Positions 1 through 7,011 of a stretch of 26,535 nucleotides of DNA are shown piece by piece; the stretch's first letter is position 1, and every line of letters starts with the position of its first letter. A program made the translations under genes and the position numbers. Below the pieces are notes generated by a model. It saw only the letters and a list, made by a program, of their open reading frames with translations, was not told the origin of the DNA and ran no database searches. Origin of the DNA: JAWLBR01 sp041687495. GTDB lineage: Bacteria; Bacillota; Limnochordia; DTU087; JAAYGB01. The stretch covers positions 1 through 26,535 of the forward strand of contig JAWLBR010000041.1 in assembly GCA_041687495.1 (NCBI GenBank). The letters run 5' to 3'.

Positions 1-858
1 AGCGCGCGCACCAGTGCGATGCACTCTCCCCAGCAGCTTGGCCACCCCTAGCGAAGACAGCTCGGTACCCAAATAACTTGTAGCGACATCCTCTAAATGG
101 TGAGCCTCGTCGAAAATGACGTGGTAGTACCGAGGAAGGATAGCCCGATCTGTCTCAAAGCCCATCGCCCGACGCAGCGATAGATCGGCAAAGAGCAGAT
201 GGTGATTCACTAACAGAACTGCGGCGTCTTGCATCTTGTTTCGCGCATTAAAGTAAAAACAGCGGGAGTGGTAGGGGCATCTTCCCCGCAGACACAGGTC
301 AGATTCAGCGCAAACCGATTCCCAAACCTCGTCCAAAGGCGCAAAGTCCAGATCCGTCAACGTACCGTCTTCGGTGTTCTCCGCCCAATGCAAAATCCCA
401 TTGAGTTGGTTCACCGACTCCTGCTCAAACAAATCCAATTCACTTCCGGCCTGCCTAAGTTTTGCCAGACAGACATAGTTAGACCAGCCCTTGACTAAAC
501 AAGCGGAAAAATCCCACCCCAGTGCCCGACGTGCCAGGGGAATATCCTTGTTGAGGAGCTGCTCTTGTAACGTAATAGTATGTGTGGAAATAATCACTTT
601 CTCGCCGCTGGCCTTGGCCCAGATTAAGGCAGGAATGAGATACGCTAAGGATTTACCTGTTCCTGTTCCGGCTTCGACTAAGGTGGTTCCACCTTGTAAG
701 TAACATTGTAGCACCTGCTGAGCCATCACTAACTGGCCGGGACGGTGTTCCCAATCTTGAAACTGAGCGGCCAACCTTCCCTTGGGTCCAAACAGCTCCC
801 GCAGTTGAGCGAACCCCTCAAGTTCAGGTTGAGCTGTATCAATTCTCTGCGCTGCCAC
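1..858 (-). CDS. DinG/XPD-type Fe-S ATP-dependent DNA helicase, N-terminal part (cut by window edge)
   Basis: I translated 286 codons from a GTG at 858 to the window edge without a stop. A purine-rich ribosome-binding site (GGAAGGGG) lies 7 bases before the start. The protein has a Walker A motif (EAGTGTGKS, residues 62-70), a DEAH box (250-253) and, between them, four cysteines placed as in the 4Fe-4S domain of XPD/DinG helicases (C130, C189, C194, C200), followed by LVNHHLLFADL. The family is superfamily 2, unwinding DNA 5' to 3' with ATP in repair or in resolving structures. The usual KGR.NYLC motif before the first cluster cysteine reads KGWSNYVC here. The C-terminal helicase domain lies outside the window, so I cannot separate DinG from the YoaA-like or CasDinG branches. 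The gene follows the MraY-like gene after 59 bases with no terminator, so it may be the last gene of that cluster. Confidence 0.9.
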   Translation of the reverse strand, partial: MAAQRIDTAQPELEGFAQLRELFGPKGRLAAQFQDWEHRPGQLVMAQQVLQCYLQGGTTLVEAGTGTGKSLAYLIPALIWAKASGEKVIISTHTITLQEQLLNKDIPLARRALGWDFSACLVKGWSNYVCLAKLRQAGSELDLFEQESVNQLNGILHWAENTEDGTLTDLDFAPLDEVWESVCAESDLCLRGRCPYHSRCFYFNARNKMQDAAVLLVNHHLLFADLSLRRAMGFETDRAILPRYYHVIFDEAHHLEDVATSYLGTELSSLGVAKLLGRVHRTGARA

Positions 859-917
859 CGCAATACCCCTTCCTTATCTCTCTTCAATGGGTTCTCGCCG
901 GTGGTCGAGATCTCCTA

Positions 918-1766
918 CTAGCGCCGCCCTTGCCTTCTGCCCCAACCATCGATCATGCGCAGCAGTGCATTCTCGTCGATAATACGGCTAAAAGAAACAG
1001 TCTCCGCCAAATAATGCAGGCCAAGCAATACCAAGACCAACGCCAGCTTCCACCCAAAGGGAGCCCACCACGCCAGTATGGCACCGGCAGCTATACCTAG
1101 AACATTAGCACCGGTATCCCCCATCATGAAGTCCGCCCGTAAGTCCCCTGGGAGATACACCGCTACCGACACCAGCACAGGCAGTATCCACATAAACTGC
1201 ATTTTGGGGATCAGCAAAACGCCTAAGGCAGCCAACGCGAGGAATGCTTTTCCCGCCCGCCCAGGCCGCAGATCGGCCAAATTGAGGAAGTTCGTTGCCA
1301 GGGCAATGAGGACTGCACTAACCAACCAGTGCACGCCAAAGTAAACGGGACCACGATCCGTTGGGATGGGTCCGGATGCCGCGACGAAAAAGGCAAGGGC
1401 TCCGCCCCCCAGTGCCTTTACCGCCCCAGTAGTCACATTGCCACTCAGCAAGGCCTTGATGTGGCCGCGAAAGCCTTTGATTTGAGTCTGGCCGATCAGA
1501 TCATCGAGCAGACCCAATAGGCCTGCTCCCAAGAGCGCAATGATCAGTGTGTACCCGTTGCCGGATCTTTCTGGTCCGCTCCAAAGAACAAGCAATCCAA
1601 TTCCCACCAGTGAACCTACCAAAAAAGCCAACCCAACAGCTGTGGGCACCGGTTCTCCCTGATAGTTGGTGCGCACCGCATTTCCCTGTGCCATAACTTG
1701 GGCCAAGCCTTCGGTGCCAATATATGTGAGTACTCCAGCGACCGCCAACGCCAATGCTAGCTGCAA
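918..1766 (-). CDS. MraY-like (GT4) undecaprenyl-phosphate sugar-1-phosphate transferase
   Basis: This polytopic membrane protein of about 282 residues belongs to the MraY/WecA glycosyltransferase-4 superfamily, which moves a sugar-1-phosphate from a UDP-sugar to undecaprenyl phosphate at the inner face of the membrane. Family motifs are visible: LLDD (residues 87-90, the magnesium-binding aspartates), NFLNLADLRPGR (159-170, where MraY has NxxNxxDG) and MMGDTGAN (214-221). The DLRPGR variant departs from classical MraY, so this is a paralogue whose sugar substrate I cannot name. The start is TTG at 1766, behind AAAGGAGG, and lies inside the last codons of the glycosyltransferase gene, a 10-base overlap that suggests translational coupling. 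It is one of four envelope-type genes downstream of spo0A (steA, MctB-like, GT2, this gene). Confidence 0.85.
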   Translation of the reverse strand: MQLALALAVAGVLTYIGTEGLAQVMAQGNAVRTNYQGEPVPTAVGLAFLVGSLVGIGLLVLWSGPERSGNGYTLIIALLGAGLLGLLDDLIGQTQIKGFRGHIKALLSGNVTTGAVKALGGGALAFFVAASGPIPTDRGPVYFGVHWLVSAVLIALATNFLNLADLRPGRAGKAFLALAALGVLLIPKMQFMWILPVLVSVAVYLPGDLRADFMMGDTGANVLGIAAGAILAWWAPFGWKLALVLVLLGLHYLAETVSFSRIIDENALLRMIDGWGRRQGRR

Positions 1767-2521
1767 GTTGGCTGCTCCTCCTTTGCGCTGTCTGCAGCAG
1801 GCTCCTCAGTGGCTGTCCTATTCTGATTGCTGGCGGGAGATGCGGTGCGACCTTTTACGGCCAGCTTAGCCACAACCCAAGTTATGTGAAGCAGCTGCTT
1901 GATACGGTGTTTAAAGCCTGGTAGATCGCGTCCTGTCTTGGCATGGGTGAAGGGAACTTCTACCTCTACGACGCGATAACCGCTCCTCAAAGCCTGTACA
2001 GTCATGGCTACCTCGAGACCAAAACCTGAGCCGATATCCGGTAAGCTCTGCAGAGCTTCTTTCCGCACCGCTCGCTGCCCCGATAGCGGACTACGAGTGG
2101 TGATCCCGCCGAAATAGCGAACAGCTGTACGGGCCAGGTTTTCTACAATCCCAAACCCACTCTTGCCTCCTTCCTTGGGAAAGGCCGCCACGGCTAGGTC
2201 AGCCTGACCAGTTACGATCGGTTCCAGAAGCCGCTCCCCGAGCTGGGCTGTTCGCTCCAGGTCAGCATCCAGAAGAAGTACTACTTCTCCCTCGACATAG
2301 CGCAAGCCCGCCTGAACCGCCCCAGCTTTTCCCATGTTGCGTTCAAGGGCAACCACAAAGGCCCCGGCCTCAATCGCCCTGTTTCTGGTACCATCGCTGG
2401 ATCCGTCATCGACAACGACAACTTGGTCCACCGCTGCGATGGACCTTGCTGACTCAACTGTCTGCGCAATCCGCTGGGCTTCGTTATAGGCCGGGATTAG
2501 CACTGTTACCGATGGTTTCAT
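1757..2521 (-). CDS. Family 2 glycosyltransferase
   Basis: This is a cytoplasmic or membrane-associated GT-A fold glycosyltransferase of 254 residues. The N-terminus reads VTVLIPAYNEA, followed by VVVDDGSSDGT (residues 36-45), the nucleotide-sugar binding aspartates, and LLDADLE (84-90) with the metal-binding DxD. SPLSGQRAVR near residue 145 is typical of the dolichol-phosphate mannose synthase/GT2 branch that works on polyprenyl phosphate. There is no long transmembrane region; the last 30 residues are polar and probably disordered. The ATG shares one base with the TGA of the MctB-like gene (TGATG) and the 3' end overlaps the MraY-like gene, so the three are almost certainly co-translated. 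A role in adding sugar to a polyprenyl carrier for a wall or surface polymer is inferred from the neighbours. Confidence 0.85.
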   Translation of the reverse strand: MKPSVTVLIPAYNEAQRIAQTVESARSIAAVDQVVVVDDGSSDGTRNRAIEAGAFVVALERNMGKAGAVQAGLRYVEGEVVLLLDADLERTAQLGERLLEPIVTGQADLAVAAFPKEGGKSGFGIVENLARTAVRYFGGITTRSPLSGQRAVRKEALQSLPDIGSGFGLEVAMTVQALRSGYRVVEVEVPFTHAKTGRDLPGFKHRIKQLLHITWVVAKLAVKGRTASPASNQNRTATEEPAADSAKEEQPTCS

Positions 2522-3441
2522 CAGTCTCCCTCTCCTTTGCTCAGGCTCTCGATCCCCGCCGATACTCCCTGCTGACCGCCGGCACCTACCGCTTGGTATG
2601 TGACCGGTGGAGGCTCGATCTTGGCAACGGTTTGGACAAAGACCACTTGTCCTACCTCGTCTGTCACGCCCTCAACAGTTGGAATCTCCCTCTTTTCCAA
2701 CTCTTCTGGGGTCTGGGCCCAACTATCGGAATTAACCGCCACTACCCCAGCTTCCAGGTCAGAGACGGCATCCATAATTGCTAACTGTGCCCGGTGCTGA
2801 GACCCTTCCCATGCAGTCTGGGGCCCTAGAAAGACGGCAGTGTCACTGGGGTCACCGGTTAACCCTTGGGGAGCTACTACGTCCCATTCCTCCAGCTGAG
2901 TAACCACGTCGCTTTCGGGAGCCACGATGAGCTGTCTTGCCAATCCGGCAGCCAGGCGCTGCTTGAAGCGTCCCGCCGGCCAACTGAGCTGGTCAGCAAA
3001 TCTCTCTAGCTCTGCACGATGCTTCCAGTCATCTGATATCCAGTCTCCCTGCAGATACCAAATTCCAGAAACATGTGCCTTGGCGTCAGCCAACAGTTTC
3101 AGGATGGCCTTTTCTGCCTGAGATCCCACTTGGTCACTGACAACAAGAGCGAGCTTGCGACCCTCTAGCTGGCCGCCCACAAAGAACTCCCGAGCGCCCT
3201 CCGCGAAGGCGGCGTACTGTGCGTTTCGCTCCTGAAGTGAATCAATTTGTTCTTGCAGTGCCCTGCGTTCAGACTCCAATGTAGCGAACTGCTTCTCGAG
3301 ATTGGCAATAATGGATTCCTGCCGCCTAACCAAGGTATCGTCACGAAAGGCTGTGATCCCAATGAGAACACCAAGACCTAAAGCTAGGAATACAGCTACC
3401 AATGACGCAATATGGTACTTTCCGTCAACAAGCACTGTCAA
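2521..3441 (-). CDS. MctB-like (copper transporter family name) membrane-anchored coiled-coil protein
   Basis: The first 30 residues (DGKYHIASLVAVFLALGLGVLIG) match the start of the MctB family, named after a mycobacterial copper-transport outer-membrane protein. It has an N-terminal signal anchor at about residues 8-30, then a charged coiled coil at about 35-80 (RRQESIIANLEKQFATLES and onwards), then a globular domain presumably outside the cytoplasm. The length, 306 residues, suits the family. The start is probably TTG at 3441 (AAGGAG four bases before); a GTG two codons later is an alternative. In Bacillota this family commonly sits beside steA. I see no metal-binding cysteine or histidine cluster, so the copper label should not be trusted here; a division or envelope role with SteA is an inference from context. 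Confidence 0.75.
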   Translation of the reverse strand: MTVLVDGKYHIASLVAVFLALGLGVLIGITAFRDDTLVRRQESIIANLEKQFATLESERRALQEQIDSLQERNAQYAAFAEGAREFFVGGQLEGRKLALVVSDQVGSQAEKAILKLLADAKAHVSGIWYLQGDWISDDWKHRAELERFADQLSWPAGRFKQRLAAGLARQLIVAPESDVVTQLEEWDVVAPQGLTGDPSDTAVFLGPQTAWEGSQHRAQLAIMDAVSDLEAGVVAVNSDSWAQTPEELEKREIPTVEGVTDEVGQVVFVQTVAKIEPPPVTYQAVGAGGQQGVSAGIESLSKGEGD

Positions 3442-3472
3442 GTATCTCCTTCCCGACCGAGGGACAACCCAG

Positions 3473-4603
3473 CTACAAACCGAGAGATAGCTTTAGCTGT
3501 AATGTTAACAGTCGTAAGAACTGACGCATTATCGGGGACATCAGGGCAATCAGCATGAGTGGTGCAATCGCCGCCACAGCTATTTGCAGTACGTAACGCT
3601 GGCCAGGCCGTCCCTTATAGATCCGGCTCAGGCCTTTGGCGTCGATGAGGATGCTCCCGATTTTCAGGCGAACCAAAAACGTACTGGCCATTCCCGACCT
3701 TCCCTTTTCGAGAAAGTCAATAATGTTGGAGTGGGTTCCCACTGCCACTATTAGCTCAGCCCCCCGTTCATATGCGACTAGCAGAGCAATGTCTTCACTG
3801 GTACCGGGGGCACTAATAGTTTTGCCCTCCAGGCCCAGCGATTCTAGTCTAGCCATTCCCGGTGCCCTTCCGTCGCTGTAAGCATGAACTAAGAGCTCGG
3901 CACCGCACCGCAAGGCAGCATCTGAAACAGAATCCATATCTCCGACAATAAGATGGGGCCGAAAACCCATATCTAGTAAAGCATCTGCACCGCCGTCAAC
4001 TCCAACTAGAACCGGGTTGACTTCCTCCACATAGGAGACGATGGTCCGCAAATCCTCTTTGTAGTTTTGTCCCCGCACTACGACGACAACATCCCGATGG
4101 GCAAAATCTGTCCGCAGATGAGGAATGATTACTTCGCCGAGCACAAATCCCTTCTCCCGGCGGGCGTATTCCAGTGTATTATCTATGAACTGATCCACCT
4201 CACTGTGGAGGTTATTTCTTGCTTCGGTCATTTTGGCGTTGACAACATCAGCAGTCTGGACTACGCCCCGACCCAGCTCCTCCTTACTCTGGGCGTCCAC
4301 AACGTTCCCTGTTTCTGTGTCAATGCGTAGCCGCTTGCCATCTAAAACGTCGACAAGGTCTTCTCGCTCCATGTCGATCAGGGGAATAGCTTGTTCCAGC
4401 AAGTGGGATGGTCCCAAATTGGGATATCTGCCACTAATAGAAGACAGCCCATTCAACACTGCTTTGACCTTAGCCTCCGCCAAGGCTTGGGCAGCCACCT
4501 CGTCCAGGTCGGCATGGGCAATGACAGCAATATCCCCCGGCTGGAGCCGCTTAGTCAGATCCTTGGTCTTACGCCCTGCTTTAGCCATCCCTTCAACAAT
4601 CAC
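3473..4603 (-). CDS. steA: SteA-like putative cytokinetic ring protein
   Basis: This 376-residue protein resembles SteA, the partner of SteB in cell separation in corynebacteria, with homologues next to spo0A or recN in many Bacillota. The N-terminal half begins with DLTKRLQPGDIAVIAHADLDEVAAQAL. The central part (about residues 195-300) carries VGVDGGADALLDMGFRPHLIVGDMDSVSD, a thiamine-pyrophosphokinase-like nucleotide-binding fold. A hydrophobic stretch at about 340-362 should anchor the C-terminus in the membrane. The start is GTG at 4603 with GGAGGG eight bases before. It is the first gene after the spo0A terminator, with only about 30 bases between, so its promoter is not obvious. The biochemical activity of SteA is not established; the family assignment is firm, the role less so. 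Confidence 0.85.
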   Translation of the reverse strand: MIVEGMAKAGRKTKDLTKRLQPGDIAVIAHADLDEVAAQALAEAKVKAVLNGLSSISGRYPNLGPSHLLEQAIPLIDMEREDLVDVLDGKRLRIDTETGNVVDAQSKEELGRGVVQTADVVNAKMTEARNNLHSEVDQFIDNTLEYARREKGFVLGEVIIPHLRTDFAHRDVVVVVRGQNYKEDLRTIVSYVEEVNPVLVGVDGGADALLDMGFRPHLIVGDMDSVSDAALRCGAELLVHAYSDGRAPGMARLESLGLEGKTISAPGTSEDIALLVAYERGAELIVAVGTHSNIIDFLEKGRSGMASTFLVRLKIGSILIDAKGLSRIYKGRPGQRYVLQIAVAAIAPLMLIALMSPIMRQFLRLLTLQLKLSLGL

Positions 4604-4632
4604 CTGTACATCCCTCCGGGTAGGGCGGCATG

Positions 4633-4667
4633 AACAAAGAAGGGGCCTCTGTAAGTAGGGCCCCTTC
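4633..4667 (-). terminator. Intrinsic terminator after spo0A
   Basis: On the minus strand, GAAGGGGCC (4667-4659) and GGCCCCTTC (4647-4639) form a perfect 9-bp G+C-rich stem with an 11-base loop, followed by TTTGTT. It lies 39 bases past the spo0A stop and ends 29 bases before the steA start. The T run is short and interrupted, so termination may be partial and allow read-through into steA. Confidence 0.85.
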
Positions 4668-4705
4668 GCAATTATTGTTGCCAGTGTTATGTTTGCTATG
4701 CAGTG

Positions 4706-5536
4706 TTAGCCGGCTTTGAGCCGAAGACGGATTTTATCAGCTAGGGTCGCGATGAAAGAGGAGTTGGTCGGCTTGCCTTTGCGCATATCTACACTGTAAC
4801 CAAATTCCCGATTGAGTACTTCGATGTTGCCCCGGGACCAGGCGGTCTCGATGGCATGGCGAATCGCTCTCTCCACCTTGTTGCCCGTGGTGTTATACCT
4901 AACCGCCACCCGCGGGTACAACTGCTTTGTCACAGCCATCAAAAGTTCAGTATCAGCCACTACCATGGCGATGGCGTCTTTGAGGTACCGATAGCCCTTG
5001 TAATGCGCTGGAACTCCGATCCGGCTGATCTCTCGAGTGATCATTTCCTCTAGCTGGAGATTGTAATCTAGTTTTACTCGAGGCATCCCTTCTGGGGTAG
5101 CAAGCATCTGAATCCTTCGCATCAGTGCATCCAGATCGAAGGGCTTCAAGATGAAATAGTCTGCACCCAGATCCATCGCTAACAGCAGAAGCTGCTCCTG
5201 CCCGGGATTGGCGACTACTACCACTTTAGGCGCTGCAGGGTTGGCCTTGATGGCCTTGAGAACGCCAAACCCGTCCAGCCGAGGAAGGATCATCTCCAGC
5301 AAGAGCACCCCAGGCTTAAGGTCCTGACACACCTGCAGTGCCGTAACGCCATCACTGACATGATCGACCAAGACAAGACCGGGTGTCGATTGCAGCTTAC
5401 CCACCACATTTGTAGAGAACGATGAATTACCTGCCACTAAGACGCGAATTGTACCATCGGAGCTGGTCAAGAGCGTACCCCCCATCGAGTGCCAAAACCT
5501 AACACTCAAGGAAGTTTCTTCGACGATAACTGCCAT
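4706..5536 (-). CDS. spo0A: Spo0A sporulation response regulator with a degenerate receiver domain
   Basis: The C-terminal half (about residues 155-272) is a textbook Spo0A effector domain: IGVPAHYKGYRYLKDAI, LYPRVAVRYNTT, VERAIRHAIETAWSRGNIEVL and KPTNSSFIATLADKIRL. This is the winged-helix part that binds 0A boxes and controls entry into sporulation. The N-terminal half is a recognisable receiver (LPRLDGFGVL, LKPFD), but its chemistry is altered. The acidic pair after IRVLVA is G36-N37, the acceptor aspartate is E81 (VLLLEMILP, codon GAG), and the switch threonine is A109; only K131 is kept. Normal Spo0A is activated by phosphorelay transfer to that aspartate. The ATG at 5536 follows GGAAGGGA closely and gives about 25 extra N-terminal residues compared with B. 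subtilis Spo0A; a TTG at 5470 behind GGGGGG would remove them. It follows spoIVB by 29 bases, the usual spoIVB-spo0A order. Confidence 0.96.
   Translation of the reverse strand: MAVIVEETSLSVRFWHSMGGTLLTSSDGTIRVLVAGNSSFSTNVVGKLQSTPGLVLVDHVSDGVTALQVCQDLKPGVLLLEMILPRLDGFGVLKAIKANPAAPKVVVVANPGQEQLLLLAMDLGADYFILKPFDLDALMRRIQMLATPEGMPRVKLDYNLQLEEMITREISRIGVPAHYKGYRYLKDAIAMVVADTELLMAVTKQLYPRVAVRYNTTGNKVERAIRHAIETAWSRGNIEVLNREFGYSVDMRKGKPTNSSFIATLADKIRLRLKAG
5519..5525 (-). promoter_or_regulatory. 0A-box-like heptamer near the spo0A start
   Basis: The minus strand reads CGTCGAA, six of seven bases of the Spo0A binding box TGTCGAA. It lies within the first codons if translation starts at 5536, but upstream of the gene if the later TTG start is used. 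A six-of-seven heptamer is common by chance, so this is weak on its own. Confidence 0.25.
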
Positions 5537-5558
5537 TTCCCTTCCCAGGAAAAGGGAA

Positions 5559-5565
5559 TTCGACT
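5559..5565 (-). promoter_or_regulatory. 0A-box-like heptamer between spoIVB and spo0A
   Basis: AGTCGAA on the minus strand matches the 0A box TGTCGAA at six of seven positions. It sits directly after the spoIVB stop codon and 22 bases before the spo0A ATG. With the similar site 40 bases downstream it could mark autoregulation of spo0A, as known in Bacillus, but I found no convincing sigma-H or sigma-A promoter beside it. Confidence 0.35.
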
Positions 5566-6918
5566 CTAAACCACACTTAGTGCTGCGCGGCCGCCGTCAT
5601 TATCTTTGTTTATCCAGTCTCTGAACTTCTGTCCAACAGCTTCTGGTTTCGCTACTCCGGCCTCGTAGACCATCCACTCTGCTAAAATGCCGAAGCCTTT
5701 AGTAGGGTCATTGACGAAAACATGGGTAACCGCTCCGACCAACTTCCCGTTTTGAATAATAGGACTACCCGACATTCCCTGAACAATGCCCCCGGCTTCC
5801 CTTAGCAGTCTAGGGTCGATGATCTTGACAATCAGTCCTTTGGGCTCTGGCCGGGACTGCTGCAGGACCTTGACGATCTCAACATCGAATGTCTCTACTC
5901 GATGCCCGGACAGCACTGTCCGAATCTGAGCCGGGCCAACAGCCACTTCGCTGCCAAGGGCTACCGGAAGCGACTGGCCAGCCACCGCATCCCGCCTTGT
6001 CAGCACTCCGTAAATGCCGTACTCGGTGTTTTTGTTGATGACCCCGATTTCGTCTTTGGGGCCCTCAAACCGCCCTAGCTTCTCTCCAGGCTGACCTCTG
6101 GTGCCCACTTGAATTCCATCGATATGAGCCCTGACAATACGACCATCGTCGACAGGAATGGTATGGCTCTCTCTATCCGTGATCCGGTGGCCGAGCGCAG
6201 CGAATCTACCGGTCCTGGGATCAGCAAATGTAAGGGTGCCTACACCGGCTGTGGGCTCTTCCAAGAGAACACCGATTAGGTAAGCTCCTGGTATGCCTGC
6301 GCCAGATGAGCGGCCATCTACCCGCACCGGCTCAACAGAGAGCCGCAGTGTATCCTTGCCTCGCTGGACCTCCAACCAGATCTCCCGCCCCCTTTCCGCC
6401 AGCTGATTCACAATAGCACTGACCTGACGGGGGTCGTGGATTTCGACGCCGTTGATCTTCTTGACGACATCGCCGTATCTCAACCCTGCAGTCTGTGATG
6501 GGTAGCGCTCGACTCCATTCACGTCAACCACGGGAAAGGTCCTGGCGACAATCAATCCTCCGGACGAAAGCAGGACTCCTATCGCTTGGCCTCCAGGAAC
6601 AACATGGGTTTGGGTCACAACATCAACCACGACCTGACGCAGGGGAAGTAATCCCAGCAGGGATAACTGCAGCCTAATCTTGCCCAGCTCCGATGCTTTG
6701 ACTGCGACACCGCCCTGTAGGACCGAGAGAGGCTGACCTATTCCTCCATCTATGTGATCCATAGTAAGTAATCGGCCCACTTTGAACCGGTGCTCTTGCC
6801 CCGGAAGCAACCTAATGTATGTGGGAAAAGAGAGTATAGACTTGGCGAGCAGGGAAATACCTAGAATGAGGATAAGTGCCAACACAGTCAATCCAAGACG
6901 CAGAGGTCTTCTACCCAC
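5566..6918 (-). CDS. spoIVB: SpoIVB serine peptidase (signal for pro-sigma-K processing)
   Basis: SpoIVB is made in the forespore, secreted into the intermembrane space, cleaves itself and then SpoIVFA, and so triggers activation of the pro-sigma-K protease SpoIVFB. Numbering from the GTG at 6918, an N-terminal membrane/signal segment covers about residues 8-30 and a PDZ domain about 105-195 (YPSQTAGLRYGDVVKKINGV). The SpoIVB peptidase domain follows, with H244 in FAALGHRITD, D368 in IIDPRLL and S383 in GMSGSPIIQNGKLVGAVTHV, so the catalytic set looks complete. I prefer this GTG because AAGGAG lies eight bases before it; a GTG three codons earlier overlaps that site. The gene begins just after the recN terminator and is followed closely by spo0A, the standard recN-spoIVB-spo0A arrangement. 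Confidence 0.95.
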   Translation of the reverse strand: MGRRPLRLGLTVLALILILGISLLAKSILSFPTYIRLLPGQEHRFKVGRLLTMDHIDGGIGQPLSVLQGGVAVKASELGKIRLQLSLLGLLPLRQVVVDVVTQTHVVPGGQAIGVLLSSGGLIVARTFPVVDVNGVERYPSQTAGLRYGDVVKKINGVEIHDPRQVSAIVNQLAERGREIWLEVQRGKDTLRLSVEPVRVDGRSSGAGIPGAYLIGVLLEEPTAGVGTLTFADPRTGRFAALGHRITDRESHTIPVDDGRIVRAHIDGIQVGTRGQPGEKLGRFEGPKDEIGVINKNTEYGIYGVLTRRDAVAGQSLPVALGSEVAVGPAQIRTVLSGHRVETFDVEIVKVLQQSRPEPKGLIVKIIDPRLLREAGGIVQGMSGSPIIQNGKLVGAVTHVFVNDPTKGFGILAEWMVYEAGVAKPEAVGQKFRDWINKDNDGGRAALSVV

Positions 6919-6933
6919 AGGCTCCACTCCTTC

Positions 6934-6967
6934 AAAAAAAAATCCAAGCAGACTGGCATCTGCTTGG
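6934..6967 (-). terminator. Strong intrinsic terminator between recN and spoIVB
   Basis: On the minus strand, CCAAGCAGA (6967-6959) pairs perfectly with TCTGCTTGG (6952-6944) across a six-base loop, followed by A and nine T residues. It closes the upstream recN transcript 44 bases after its stop. The T run directly abuts the spoIVB ribosome-binding site, so spoIVB must be transcribed by a promoter that avoids this hairpin or by read-through. Confidence 0.93.
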
Positions 6968-6968
6968 T

Positions 6969-6997
6969 AGTCTCCCCGGTCCTGCGGGTTGATATTA
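6969..6997 (-). promoter_or_regulatory. Possible forespore (sigma-F) promoter for spoIVB
   Basis: GGGGAGACT at 6977-6969 fits the sigma-F -10 pattern GGnnAnnHT. Fifteen bases upstream is TAATA at 6997-6993, only a partial match to the -35 GYATA. Transcription would begin at or inside the 5' arm of the terminator hairpin, which would prevent that hairpin from forming. The match is degenerate and there is no experimental support in the sequence. Confidence 0.25.
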
Positions 6998-7011
6998 GTT
7001 TGGCATACTGA

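Noticed and set aside
5530..5620. Sigma-H promoter for spo0A
   Set aside because: A GTCGAATTC resembling a -10 is present, but no AGGAWWW-type -35 is at the right distance.
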